Shown here piece by piece: positions 1 to 7,451 of a stretch of DNA of 64,000 nt. The DNA comes from Clostridium minihomine. Lineage in GTDB: Bacteria > Bacillota > Clostridia > Oscillospirales > Acutalibacteraceae. Below the pieces are notes generated by a model, which ran no database searches, was not told the DNA's origin, and saw only the letters and a list, made by a program, of their open reading frames with translations. A program made the position numbers and the translations under genes. The DNA lies in contig NZ_OEQH01000001.1 in assembly GCF_900240385.1 (NCBI RefSeq), positions 719,922 through 783,921 of the forward strand. Direction: 5' to 3'. Positions within the stretch are counted from its first letter, which is position 1. The number at the start of each line of letters is the position of its first letter.

Positions 1-1071
1 ATTCGTCAGATGACAGATGCCCAAAAGGAACGCCTCCTCTTTTTTATCACCCGATTAAAGGAAAAAATCACAGATGCTGCCGGCAAGCCCTTTTTGGTTT
101 TGGGGTTCGAGAAAAAGCCGCTGGATTTTTCGTTTCTTCGCCCCGAGCAGTACGGCACATCCGCTGTTGTGCGGGAACATGAAACCTTTTCTCAGCTTTT
201 AGAAGCCTTTTATGAGGAACGGGACAGGGTGGATCGGATGCGTGTTCGGGAGCAGGATTTATTAAAGCACCTGACCACTTTGTCTGACCGTCTCAGCCGG
301 AAGATCAATGCCCAGCGGGCGGAACTGGCTCAGTGTGCAGAACGGGATCAGCTCCGCATTTGCGGTGATTTGCTCAATGCCAATCTTTATCAGATGGAGC
401 CAGGCATGTCCAGCATTGAACTGGAAAATTATTATGAGGAAAGTCTGCCAAAGCTGCGGATTCGGCTGGATCCGCGGCTTACGCCTTCGCAGAACGCTCA
501 AAAGTATTATAAAGAATACCGCAAGGCGCGAACTGCCGAAGAAAAGCTGACCGAGCAAATTCAGCAGGCACAGCAGGAACTGGAATATTTGGATACGGTC
601 TTTGAAGAATTGAGCCGGGCAGTGACGGAACAGGATTTAATGGAAATCCGTCAGGAATTGCAGGAGCAGGGTTATGTGAAATCCCCCAGAGGAAAACACA
701 AACCCGCCGCTGCTACTGCGCCGCTGGAATTTACTGTGTCGGGTGACTTTCGTGTTTTGGTTGGGCGCAATAATAAGCAAAATGATAAGTTGACGCTAAA
801 AGTAGCCAATAACAATGATCTTTGGTTCCATACCAAAGAAATCCCCGGTTCTCACACCATTTTGGTAACTGACGGCCGTGAACCCACCGAGGCAGCTATT
901 TTAGATGCCGCCCGGCTGGCCGCAGCACACAGCAGGGGGAAGGCTTCTTCTCAGGTTCCGGTGGATTATGCCCAGGTGCGCAACGTTCACAAGCCGGCTG
1001 GGGCAAAACCGGGCATGGTGATTTATGAAAAGTATCACACCCTTTATGTAACTCCCGATTCAGAAGAATAA
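1..1071 (+). CDS. rqcH: RqcH / NFACT-family ribosome quality control protein, 3' part
   Basis: The reading frame is open from base 1, so the gene starts upstream; 356 C-terminal residues are visible. RqcH (the bacterial Rqc2/NEMF homologue, formerly annotated fibronectin-binding protein) binds split 50S subunits carrying stalled peptidyl-tRNA and recruits tRNA-Ala for C-terminal Ala tailing. The visible part contains the end of the NFACT-N region (a GFEKKPLDFS stretch near residue 35), a charged helical coiled-coil middle rich in Glu, Gln and Arg, and the C-terminal NFACT-R (DUF814) domain with its FRVLVGRNN and DLWFHTKEIPGSH motifs. It ends just before a rho-independent terminator. The family call is firm; the full length cannot be judged. 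Confidence 0.93.
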   Translation: MRQMTDAQKERLLFFITRLKEKITDAAGKPFLVLGFEKKPLDFSFLRPEQYGTSAVVREHETFSQLLEAFYEERDRVDRMRVREQDLLKHLTTLSDRLSRKINAQRAELAQCAERDQLRICGDLLNANLYQMEPGMSSIELENYYEESLPKLRIRLDPRLTPSQNAQKYYKEYRKARTAEEKLTEQIQQAQQELEYLDTVFEELSRAVTEQDLMEIRQELQEQGYVKSPRGKHKPAAATAPLEFTVSGDFRVLVGRNNKQNDKLTLKVANNNDLWFHTKEIPGSHTILVTDGREPTEAAILDAARLAAAHSRGKASSQVPVDYAQVRNVHKPAGAKPGMVIYEKYHTLYVTPDSEE

Positions 1072-1080
1072 ACAAATAAA

Positions 1081-1102
1081 CCCCGAAGCGCATGCTTCGG
1101 GG
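1081..1102 (-). terminator. Probable terminator of the minus-strand ABC operon
   Basis: A perfect 9-bp stem (CCCCGAAGC / GCTTCGGGG) has a 4-nt loop. Read on the minus strand it is followed by a T-rich tail (complement of 1066-1080), fitting the end of the operon whose last gene stops at 1205. The tail is interrupted by A and G, so termination strength is uncertain. Confidence 0.5.
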
Positions 1103-1123
1103 AATCGGAATATTTTGAAATTT

Positions 1124-1158
1124 GCCGTAGGATTTTATCGTCCTACGGCTTTTATTTT
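1124..1158 (+). terminator. Rho-independent terminator of rqcH
   Basis: The 9-bp stem GCCGTAGGA / TCCTACGGC has an 8-nt loop and is followed by TTTTATTTT. It lies 53 bp after the rqcH stop codon. Confidence 0.85.
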
Positions 1159-1204
1159 CCGTTAGCGTTATAAGAACAGTTTCGAAATAGTATCTCAAAT
1201 ATCA

Positions 1205-1873
1205 TTATATTTTTAAGGCTTCAAAAATTTGTTTTTTCCATTGATAATAGACTTCTATTTGCTCTTTATCCGTTGCAAATAAATCAAATTCAGATAATTG
1301 ATTCCATTTTATCTTTTCTTTTTCCGGATCAATCACTTTCGTTTGTTTTGCATTTGAAATACGATACACACTAAACGCAGATTGATCTACAGGATAATAG
1401 TGTGAATTGTATAATTCGTTATGAGATGAAACTTTTTTCAATAACAAAAGATATTCGTTTTCTTGCTGCAATGGTATGTAGAAACCCGTATTTAAAATGA
1501 GAGAGTCATCCGGGTTTGTCGAATCATTTTCCATTATATCCGCTGCTTCTATCACGGTAATGGTTTTCTTATTTCGCTCTTTGTCACCCTTGTAAACTTC
1601 CGTTATCTGTACAGGAGTATAGAAGGCTTCATTGGTAACTTGCCTTGTGCCGGTGACAGAACACTTCACAATCAGATCCGCTTGCTGCATTCGTTCAGCG
1701 GCGGTATGAGAAGTGCTTTTATTTAAGACGTTTTCTAACTTATCATTGGATTGATAATTAAAATTTAGCATTCGGCTTTGCAAATCGTTTCGATAGGACA
1801 TCCGCACGGTAAAAGCCGTTAGAAAACAGATCAGGATTAACAGGGTTGGAACCAAGTAATGTTGTCTTTTCAT
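1205..1873 (-). CDS. Exported or membrane-anchored protein of an ABC transporter operon
   Basis: I do not recognise a named family. The 222-residue product starts with a positively charged end and one hydrophobic segment (about residues 7-22) without a lipobox Cys, so it is probably anchored by an uncleaved signal. The rest is hydrophilic and looks like an extracellular beta-rich domain, with an ADLIVKCSVTG stretch followed by alternating hydrophobic strands. It is the last gene of the minus-strand ABC operon, 1 bp after the ATPase stop. A substrate-sensing or immunity-accessory role is possible but is only inferred from position. Confidence 0.6.
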   Translation of the reverse strand: MKRQHYLVPTLLILICFLTAFTVRMSYRNDLQSRMLNFNYQSNDKLENVLNKSTSHTAAERMQQADLIVKCSVTGTRQVTNEAFYTPVQITEVYKGDKERNKKTITVIEAADIMENDSTNPDDSLILNTGFYIPLQQENEYLLLLKKVSSHNELYNSHYYPVDQSAFSVYRISNAKQTKVIDPEKEKIKWNQLSEFDLFATDKEQIEVYYQWKKQIFEALKI

Positions 1874-1874
1874 C

Positions 1875-2522
1875 TTACCGAGTTCCCTCCGTTTCTGTTA
1901 GGACACCATCGTTCATCTTATAAAATTTACTGCATAAGAGGGACAGATCTTCTTTATTATGGCTGGCAATGAATACCGTGGCACCCCTGGCAATTTCATC
2001 ACGCACAACCGTTCTGATTAATTCAACTCCATTTTCATCCAAAGCATTTGTCGGCTCATCTAAAAGAATTAGGTTTGGTTTTTCCATAATGGCCTGCGCA
2101 ACGCCAAGCCGCTGCTTCATTCCAAGAGAATATTTATCATAAGAGCGCTTATCGGCCGGATCAAGTCCTACCCGCGTCATGGACTGTTTGATTTCTTGAT
2201 CTGAAATTTGATTTTTTATCGAAGCCAAAGTTTTTAGATTTTCAAAGCCGGTATAATAAGGCCAGAACCCCACAGACTCGATGATTAAACCAAGACTTTC
2301 TGGGAATGAAATGTCTTTTCCAAGTGTTTTACCGAAAACAGTTACCGTTCCCTCTGTTGGGTGAATCAGCCCTGCGATTGCCCGCAGAAGCATAGATTTT
2401 CCGGAACCGTTATGTCCATATAAACCATATCCGATCCCTTGCTCTAAAGATAAATTGATATTTGATAGAATTGTTTTTCCCTTAATCACTTTAGACAGAT
2501 TGTAAATTTCAACTGCCTTCAT
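1875..2522 (-). CDS. ABC transporter ATP-binding protein (BcrA-like)
   Basis: This is the ATPase of an ABC-2 type exporter. Taking the ATG at 2522 (AAGGAG eight bases upstream; the in-frame GTG at 2531 abuts the SD) gives 215 residues. Walker A GHNGSGKS lies near residues 36-43, the ABC signature SLGMKQ near 132-137, Walker B LILLDEP near 151-157 and the H-loop His near 188. The Q-loop position reads IIESVGF with no Gln, as in short BcrA-type ATPases linked to peptide-antibiotic resistance or export. The only full-length membrane partners in the operon are the three upstream genes. The substrate cannot be read from the sequence. Confidence 0.88.
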   Translation of the reverse strand: MKAVEIYNLSKVIKGKTILSNINLSLEQGIGYGLYGHNGSGKSMLLRAIAGLIHPTEGTVTVFGKTLGKDISFPESLGLIIESVGFWPYYTGFENLKTLASIKNQISDQEIKQSMTRVGLDPADKRSYDKYSLGMKQRLGVAQAIMEKPNLILLDEPTNALDENGVELIRTVVRDEIARGATVFIASHNKEDLSLLCSKFYKMNDGVLTETEGTR

Positions 2523-2562
2523 CCGTTTCACTCCTTTTTTGATTGCAGGCTATACAATGATT

Positions 2563-3381
2563 TTACTCGGATTCTTTTATCAGCTCCATCATGTCTTTTT
2601 TGAGAAAGAGCCGCCGATAAAATCGATAGCTGATGATGATAAAGACTGTTAATGCCAACAAAGAGTTCAACAATAAAAATCCTTCGATAGAACCCGAGAA
2701 AGCAATTTCTGATTCGCTCATCATCATACGATCTGCATGCCATAGATACATTTGATTCGCTGGCAAAATGAAATATAAGATAGGCCCTAATTTTAGATTT
2801 TGGTTTAATAAAAGAACAACAAGCACGGGGACGATATATAGAATCAGAATCCATAAAAAGCTGATGGTACTTCCGTTTTTCATGGATAAAATATTCTGAA
2901 GAAAAATAAATTCAAATAACGTCAGCATGTTTATCAAATACATAGGCAAAACAAGTTTTATAAAAGAAATAGATGTGATATGGGGAAGTGCAAAAATCGT
3001 TCCGATGAGATAGGCAAGGACAAAAAGCCACAAAGATAAAAACGCAGTTAAGAAAAATAATTGCAATGTTTTCTGAAAAAGCCACTTTTGCTTTTTGGCG
3101 GTACGCGGGAACACATAAACATAATGGATGGTGCATTCTGAACGGAATAGATTGGAATACATAAAAATAATAAATAAATTCGGCACGAAAAACTGAATCA
3201 GTTCGATTCCATTGATTGACTGGAAAAGATGGACACCACCAAAAGTAAGAAGATAATAGGTTTCCATAGTTTGCTGGCTGTTTTTGCACAGAGTGGCATT
3301 GAAAAAGAATAAAAGCAAAAAAACAGCGCTTATCAAAAGATTGCGGTAAACAGTAAGCCGAAATAATCTGTAAATTTTCAT
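2563..3381 (-). CDS. Polytopic membrane protein, probable ABC-2 type permease subunit
   Basis: The 272-residue product is very hydrophobic, with about six predicted membrane segments separated by short loops. No catalytic motif is visible. Its start overlaps the stop of the upstream membrane gene by ATGA (3378-3381), which points to translational coupling, and the ATPase follows 40 bp downstream. Role and family are inferred from operon context and topology; I cannot name a closer homologue. Confidence 0.65.
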   Translation of the reverse strand: MKIYRLFRLTVYRNLLISAVFLLLFFFNATLCKNSQQTMETYYLLTFGGVHLFQSINGIELIQFFVPNLFIIFMYSNLFRSECTIHYVYVFPRTAKKQKWLFQKTLQLFFLTAFLSLWLFVLAYLIGTIFALPHITSISFIKLVLPMYLINMLTLFEFIFLQNILSMKNGSTISFLWILILYIVPVLVVLLLNQNLKLGPILYFILPANQMYLWHADRMMMSESEIAFSGSIEGFLLLNSLLALTVFIIISYRFYRRLFLKKDMMELIKESE

Positions 3382-4103
3382 TCGAATACCACTTTCTGAT
3401 TCTGATCTTGCTTCTTTAACACAATAAAGCCTAAAACGGTAAATACAAAAATCAAAGTAAGAACCATGACAAAAACAGGCCTATAAATTGCTACATCTTT
3501 CGGTCGAAGAGAGATGGCACAAATCATATAAATCTGAGGCAAACCCACATTAGCGGCAATATAATCGTATGCAAACAATAGATAGGCACTGGCAAATCCT
3601 AAGATTGGCTTTTTAAAAATATTGCTCCAGAAAATAAATAAGATACAAAATAAGGTGAAGGCCAAAACCTGCAAAATATAACTTTTCATGAAAAAGCTGC
3701 CATTCTCGATATATCGAAAAAATTGATGAAAAAATATGGCTCGCATTAACATCAGAAGATATAAAAAAGAAACAAATAAAATACTCTCGAGAAAAGAAAT
3801 GCCAACTTGTACCATCCAGTAAGTACTGATTTTTTTGTATCGATAAATAATATTACTATTCTGAAAATAACGAAGATTAGGCTGCAAATAAATGGCATAG
3901 AGCGGCAGGATAAGAAACAGCGCTGCAAACCAGAAAAAGAAACCGGCGTAGTTTGCCAGATAAAATTTAGGGTTTGTTTCCCAAGAAGTGAGCGCCAAAA
4001 TATTCGGATTAAAATATGCGAGAGAGGAATAGGTGAGAAGTAATAGGGCTACTATTTTGCTTTCTTTCGCATGAAAACGCATCTTAAAATAATAGCGTAA
4101 CAT
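3378..4103 (-). CDS. Polytopic membrane protein, probable ABC-2 type permease subunit
   Basis: The 241-residue product has about six hydrophobic segments and an amphipathic charged N-terminus. It starts directly after the TGA of the preceding gene (4104-4106) and overlaps the next gene by 4 bp, so the three membrane genes are a tightly coupled block. The three proteins share topology but no obvious sequence identity by eye. Function is inferred from position. Confidence 0.62.
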   Translation of the reverse strand: MLRYYFKMRFHAKESKIVALLLLTYSSLAYFNPNILALTSWETNPKFYLANYAGFFFWFAALFLILPLYAIYLQPNLRYFQNSNIIYRYKKISTYWMVQVGISFLESILFVSFLYLLMLMRAIFFHQFFRYIENGSFFMKSYILQVLAFTLFCILFIFWSNIFKKPILGFASAYLLFAYDYIAANVGLPQIYMICAISLRPKDVAIYRPVFVMVLTLIFVFTVLGFIVLKKQDQNQKVVFE

Positions 4104-4949
4104 TCAAAGCTCATCCTTTTTAATGTGTATTTTACGAAAGAGTGCGATAACAGGAATGGCAGACAAGCACCCGATCAAAATGATGAAATAGATTAATTTT
4201 ACTCCTTGTGTTTGGATAGGAGGAACCACCAAATTTTCCGGTGCCATGGCATGAAGGCCTAACGTGTTAAAAATCAGTCCGGCAGCCAGATAAAGGATGC
4301 CTGGAATTGTGATGATTAGAAATCGGTTGGCTTTCATGTGTAAAGAGATAGAGTAAGATACTAACCCAATTAACCCCCCAATGACACCCCCAATTATGTT
4401 ATAAATGAAATAATAAAGATAAGGATGAGAATAGCAAAAATTTTGAAAGAAGGTTACATTTCGATAGATTAAGTCTGGTTCCAAAGGGTAGTAAGGGGTG
4501 ACTTTGTTTGACTGCAAAGGGATTGCAAGCATCAAAGCAAGTTCACTGAGTTGAGAAGATAAAAAGACAATGAGAAAGCCGCCGGTAAATACAACAATCG
4601 CTTTTGCTATGTAGTAATTTCTGCGGCCAGAACGCTGAATGATAAATTTAGTAGTCCCCGCTTTTTTTTCATCAAATGCACTTGACGCAAAGGCCATAGA
4701 AACGATAAAAGGAAAAAAGAATAAAAAATATATTTGCACAGAACTTGCCAGAAAGGAATTGGCAATTGCATTTACTACTCCAAAATAGCACCACGCCGGT
4801 GCGATTGTGACAGTATCTTGCCGAAAGAGCTTTAGAAGATCCAAAATAGTGGGAACTAGAAAAAACAAGAACGAAATCAATAGTGCAATAAAAAATTCTC
4901 GCTGTTTTATCATTAATTTGAAATTAATACGGATCATTTTGCCTAACAT
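4104..4949 (-). CDS. Polytopic membrane protein, first gene of the ABC operon
   Basis: The 281-residue product has about six membrane segments. A cytoplasmic loop after the second one (FDEKKAGTTKFIIQRSGRRN) resembles the loop of ABC-2 permeases of the ABC2_membrane type. The ATG at 4949 is preceded by a modest SD (GGAAATGGGGAA). As the first gene of the operon it may be the core permease, with the two following proteins as partners. The whole operon is noticeably more AT-rich than the flanking rqcH and flagellar genes. Confidence 0.62.
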   Translation of the reverse strand: MLGKMIRINFKLMIKQREFFIALLISFLFFLVPTILDLLKLFRQDTVTIAPAWCYFGVVNAIANSFLASSVQIYFLFFFPFIVSMAFASSAFDEKKAGTTKFIIQRSGRRNYYIAKAIVVFTGGFLIVFLSSQLSELALMLAIPLQSNKVTPYYPLEPDLIYRNVTFFQNFCYSHPYLYYFIYNIIGGVIGGLIGLVSYSISLHMKANRFLIITIPGILYLAAGLIFNTLGLHAMAPENLVVPPIQTQGVKLIYFIILIGCLSAIPVIALFRKIHIKKDEL

Positions 4950-5290
4950 ATTTCCCCATTTCCTTTCATGAATTTATAATCGAGCATCCAGCCGGGGGCC
5001 GGATGCTTCATTAGCAATTTATATTACAATAAGTTTGGCACAACACTTTCGCGTCTATTTAACGGGAAGGTTCCATCAAGACAAAACACAAGTGGAAACA
5101 GGAATCAAGCAGATGCTTTGAATGAATCAGTAGAAGTCCCTCTCTTTATATCAACAAATGAAAAGGACAATTTGTGACACTATTTCGAAAATATTTATTA
5201 TTTTGTAAATATTCCGATGGGGGGGAGCGAATTGTTCTGAAAGCTTATTCGACTGCAAGGGATAAATGACAGGGAATAAATAGAAAAAAG
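4950..5290. other. Intergenic region between ABC operon and flagellin
   Basis: No gene is supported in these 340 bp. On the minus strand, in front of the ABC operon, lies a hairpin at 4984-5006 (GCATCC...GGATGC with an inner GCC/GGC pair) lacking a T-tract. It may be a leader structure or a weak terminator. A run of seven G occurs at 5220-5226. I found no convincing sigma-A promoter for the ABC operon. Confidence 0.5.
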
Positions 5291-5316
5291 AAGGCCACGA
5301 ATTTCTTCGTGGCCTT
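5291..5316 (-). terminator. Terminator of flagellin gene
   Basis: An 11-bp perfect stem (AAGGCCACGAA / TTCGTGGCCTT) with a 4-nt loop is followed on the minus strand by CTTTTTTCTA. It lies 40 bp beyond the flagellin stop, as expected for a monocistronic, highly expressed gene. Confidence 0.92.
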
Positions 5317-5355
5317 CCCAATTGAAATTAGGGGATATTTTAGTAAGAAAAAATC

Positions 5356-6540
5356 TTACTGGAGGAGCTTCAAGATGCTCTGGGGCTGAGTGTTGGCCTG
5401 AGCCAGCATGGACTGTGCAGCCTGAGTCAGAACGTTGTTCTTGGTCATCTCCATCATTTCCTTCGCCATGTCAACGTCGCGAATGCGGCTCTCAGCGGAG
5501 GTCAGGTTCTCGCTGGTAACACCCAAGTTGTTCACAGTGTGCTCTAAGCGGTTCTGCAATGCACCCAGGTCAGCACGAGTGCCGGAAACCTGATTGATAG
5601 CATCTTCGATAGTCTGGATGGCCTCAAGAGCATCTGACTGATTCAGAACATTGATGGTATCAATGCCAAGACCTGTGCTGCTCATATTTCCAATATTTAA
5701 AGAAACCTGCTGATCATCAGACTTAGAAGCGCCAATCTGGAGTTTCAAAGCATTTGCATCTTTAGCATCTTTTACTAAAGCCAAATCTCCGGTTGTGTTA
5801 GCCTTACCGGCTTCTACAGCAATATTTCCTTCAAATTCAACTGTGAAATTGGTGAACGCACTTGCAGCTGCGTTATCGGCAGCAACTTCAGATTTTGCAT
5901 GATTGCGTACTGCTTCTGTAATTTGATCAGCGGTAAAAGTACCCGCCGCATCATTTCCCAAAGTGATTTTCAAATTACCCGTGGTATCATCAATATCAAC
6001 GGTAATTCCTTTGCCTGCGGCAGCTTCCATCGTAACATTTTTAGTAGCTGCTGTTGCATCTGATTTAAAGCTAACTGCAGTTGTACCTAATGTTCCTTTT
6101 ACAGTAGAGCCAGCGCCCAAAGAACCATCCAACAGGTTGATCTTGTTGAAATTGGTGGAAGTAGAAATTCTGTTAATTTCTTCTTTCAGAGCAGTAACTT
6201 CTTTAGCGATATTATCACGGTCAACGTCGTTCTGATAAGTGCCGTTGGAGGACTGAGTAGCCAGCTCCTTCATTCTTTGCAGAATGGAATGGGTCTCGTT
6301 CAGAGCGCCTTCAGCGGTCTGTACCAAAGAAATACCGTCGTTGGCATTGTTTGCAGCCTGATCCAAGCCGCGGATCTGGGAACGCATTTTCTCAGAAATG
6401 GCCAGGCCGGCAGCGTCATCGCCTGCACGGTTAATTTTGTAACCGGAAGAGAGCTTCTCCAGGTTTTTTGCAACGTTGTTGTTGTTGATACCCAGCTGAC
6501 GGTTCGCGTTCAGCGCGGAAATGTTGTGTTGAATACGCAT
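5356..6540 (-). CDS. hag: Flagellin
   Basis: This 394-residue protein is the filament subunit. The start is the ATG at 6540, 8 bp after AGGAGG; a longer in-frame reading would run through the structured leader. The N-terminal D0/D1 domain (MRIQHNISALNANRQLG, SSGYKINRAGDDAAGLAISEKM) and C-terminal D0 (LTSAESRIRDVDMAKEMM, ending SILKLLQ) are canonical. A LQRMKELATQ segment near residue 90 corresponds to the TLR5-recognised region of other flagellins. The central 150-300 region is Ala/Thr/Asp-rich and variable, as usual for D2/D3. It has its own sigma-28 promoter and terminator. CsrA, encoded just upstream, is expected to repress it through the leader, and FliW to relieve this. Confidence 0.97.
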   Translation of the reverse strand: MRIQHNISALNANRQLGINNNNVAKNLEKLSSGYKINRAGDDAAGLAISEKMRSQIRGLDQAANNANDGISLVQTAEGALNETHSILQRMKELATQSSNGTYQNDVDRDNIAKEVTALKEEINRISTSTNFNKINLLDGSLGAGSTVKGTLGTTAVSFKSDATAATKNVTMEAAAGKGITVDIDDTTGNLKITLGNDAAGTFTADQITEAVRNHAKSEVAADNAAASAFTNFTVEFEGNIAVEAGKANTTGDLALVKDAKDANALKLQIGASKSDDQQVSLNIGNMSSTGLGIDTINVLNQSDALEAIQTIEDAINQVSGTRADLGALQNRLEHTVNNLGVTSENLTSAESRIRDVDMAKEMMEMTKNNVLTQAAQSMLAQANTQPQSILKLLQ

Positions 6541-6548
6541 AATTTTTT

Positions 6549-6616
6549 CCTCCTGAAATTTTATTTGGTCCACGGGGAAACCCCTGTGGCCGTAAGAAAA
6601 GGACATCCTTGTCCTT
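6549..6616 (-). promoter_or_regulatory. Flagellin leader: CsrA-binding hairpin and SD-overlapping site
   Basis: On the mRNA strand 6616-6599 reads AAGGACA-AGGA-TGTCCTT, a 7-bp stem displaying AGGA in the loop. The core ACAAGGAUGU matches the CsrA SELEX consensus (RUACARGGAUGU) at all but one of the 12 positions when flanking bases are included. A second GGA motif is the SD itself (CAGGAGG at 6555-6549), about 45 nt downstream. A further 11-bp GC-rich hairpin (6567-6591) sits between them. This two-site layout is that of B. subtilis hag, where CsrA binds both sites and blocks ribosome access. Confidence 0.8.
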
Positions 6617-6721
6617 GCCTTGCTTATTTATGCACCATTTCCCGCAGGGCGGGCCCTGCCCCCAGGGAAAGTGATACCGGTAAAATGTGAGAACCACTTT
6701 TGTTTTTTGGTTCTAATCTAT

Positions 6722-6748
6722 ATTTCGGTGCTGACTTCAAAAAGTTTA
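6722..6748 (-). promoter_or_regulatory. Sigma-28 (FliA) promoter of flagellin
   Basis: On the minus strand the -35 is TAAA (6748-6745), then exactly 15 bp, then ACCGAAAT (6729-6722), against the consensus TAAA-N15-GCCGATAA. The predicted transcript starts near 6715, leaving a leader of about 175 nt with several hairpins (6690-6714, 6644-6659, 6599-6616, 6567-6591). Confidence 0.82.
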
Positions 6749-6776
6749 GCAATTTCTAGAAAATTTATTGAAAAAT

Positions 6777-7007
6777 TTATTTCTGCTTTAACAGGTTCTT
6801 GAGCTGATCCAAAGTTTGAACCTCAAGCTTTTCACCGGCTTCCCGGTTGAGTGCGGCAGTTTCTAAAAGTTCTTTTCGGGTAATCCGAATTTCTTTGGGA
6901 GCATCGATGGCAAGTTTTACCCGATCGCCGCTGATTTCTGAAATGCGAATTTCAATATTATCACCAATCAGGATAGATTCGGATGTTTTTCTGCTTATTA
7001 CCAGCAA
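6777..7007 (-). CDS. csrA: Carbon storage regulator / translational repressor CsrA
   Basis: The 76-residue RNA-binding dimer binds GGA-containing hairpins. The start is a TTG at 7007 preceded by AAGGAGGG, giving the family N-terminus MLVISRK; the longer in-frame reading from 7040 has no SD. The family landmarks ESILIGDNIEIRI, VKLAIDAPKEI and a C-terminal helix (RKELLETAALNREA) are present. Arg at position 44 of the canonical protein, needed for RNA binding, corresponds to the Arg in EIRITRKE. It lies 19 bp after fliW, and the flagellin leader is 29 bp downstream of its stop, so the CsrA-FliW-flagellin homeostatic loop is encoded in one stretch. Confidence 0.95.
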   Translation of the reverse strand: MLVISRKTSESILIGDNIEIRISEISGDRVKLAIDAPKEIRITRKELLETAALNREAGEKLEVQTLDQLKNLLKQK

Positions 7008-7026
7008 ACCGTTTCCCTCCTTCGCG

Positions 7027-7434
7027 TCAATGGCCGGCAAATAGCCGGTAACGCAAAGGATACTCGGTATCCTCTAGAATCACCTGCTTTGCATGTTGAT
7101 TGTGGATATTGATGACAATGGGGGCCTTTAAATTCACCACAGAATCCGAGAGCTGAGGGCGAATGACTGCAATCACCAAAAAGCACAAATCCTCCGGATT
7201 CGGGTTCCCCAAAGACTCTAAATCCCGTTGGGATAATTTGGGGGCGTAGTCATCCAAGATGGTAAAGGGATCCATCACGATAAAAGAAGGAATTTGTTCT
7301 TCATTAGCCGCCGTCAGGCTCCAAAGAATATTTTCCTCATCCTCGTGGAACAAAAGAAATTCATGAATTTCTTCAAAGCCCAAAAGACCCTCCTGAAAAA
7401 TGATGGTATTACGGCTTTCCTGGTTTGTTTCCAT
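7027..7434 (-). CDS. fliW: Flagellar assembly factor FliW
   Basis: The 135-residue protein binds either flagellin or CsrA. When flagellin is secreted, FliW is freed, sequesters CsrA and allows flagellin translation. The IIFQEGLLGFEEIHEFLLF N-terminal motif and the DLCFLVIAVIRPQ / VNLKAPIVINI core are typical, and length is normal for the family (about 130-150). It is followed 19 bp later by csrA and preceded 17 bp upstream by flgL, so all belong to one late flagellar operon. Confidence 0.95.
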   Translation of the reverse strand: METNQESRNTIIFQEGLLGFEEIHEFLLFHEDEENILWSLTAANEEQIPSFIVMDPFTILDDYAPKLSQRDLESLGNPNPEDLCFLVIAVIRPQLSDSVVNLKAPIVINIHNQHAKQVILEDTEYPLRYRLFAGH

Positions 7435-7451
7435 ATCCGTTACTCCTATAT

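Noticed and set aside
2528..2854. 108-codon frame on the minus strand
   Set aside because: Alternate frame within the membrane-protein gene at 2563-3381; it lacks the hydrophobic pattern and an SD.
4984..5006. Terminator between flagellin and the ABC operon
   Set aside because: The hairpin is good, but neither side has a T-tract and no transcript is known to end here; described only as a hairpin.
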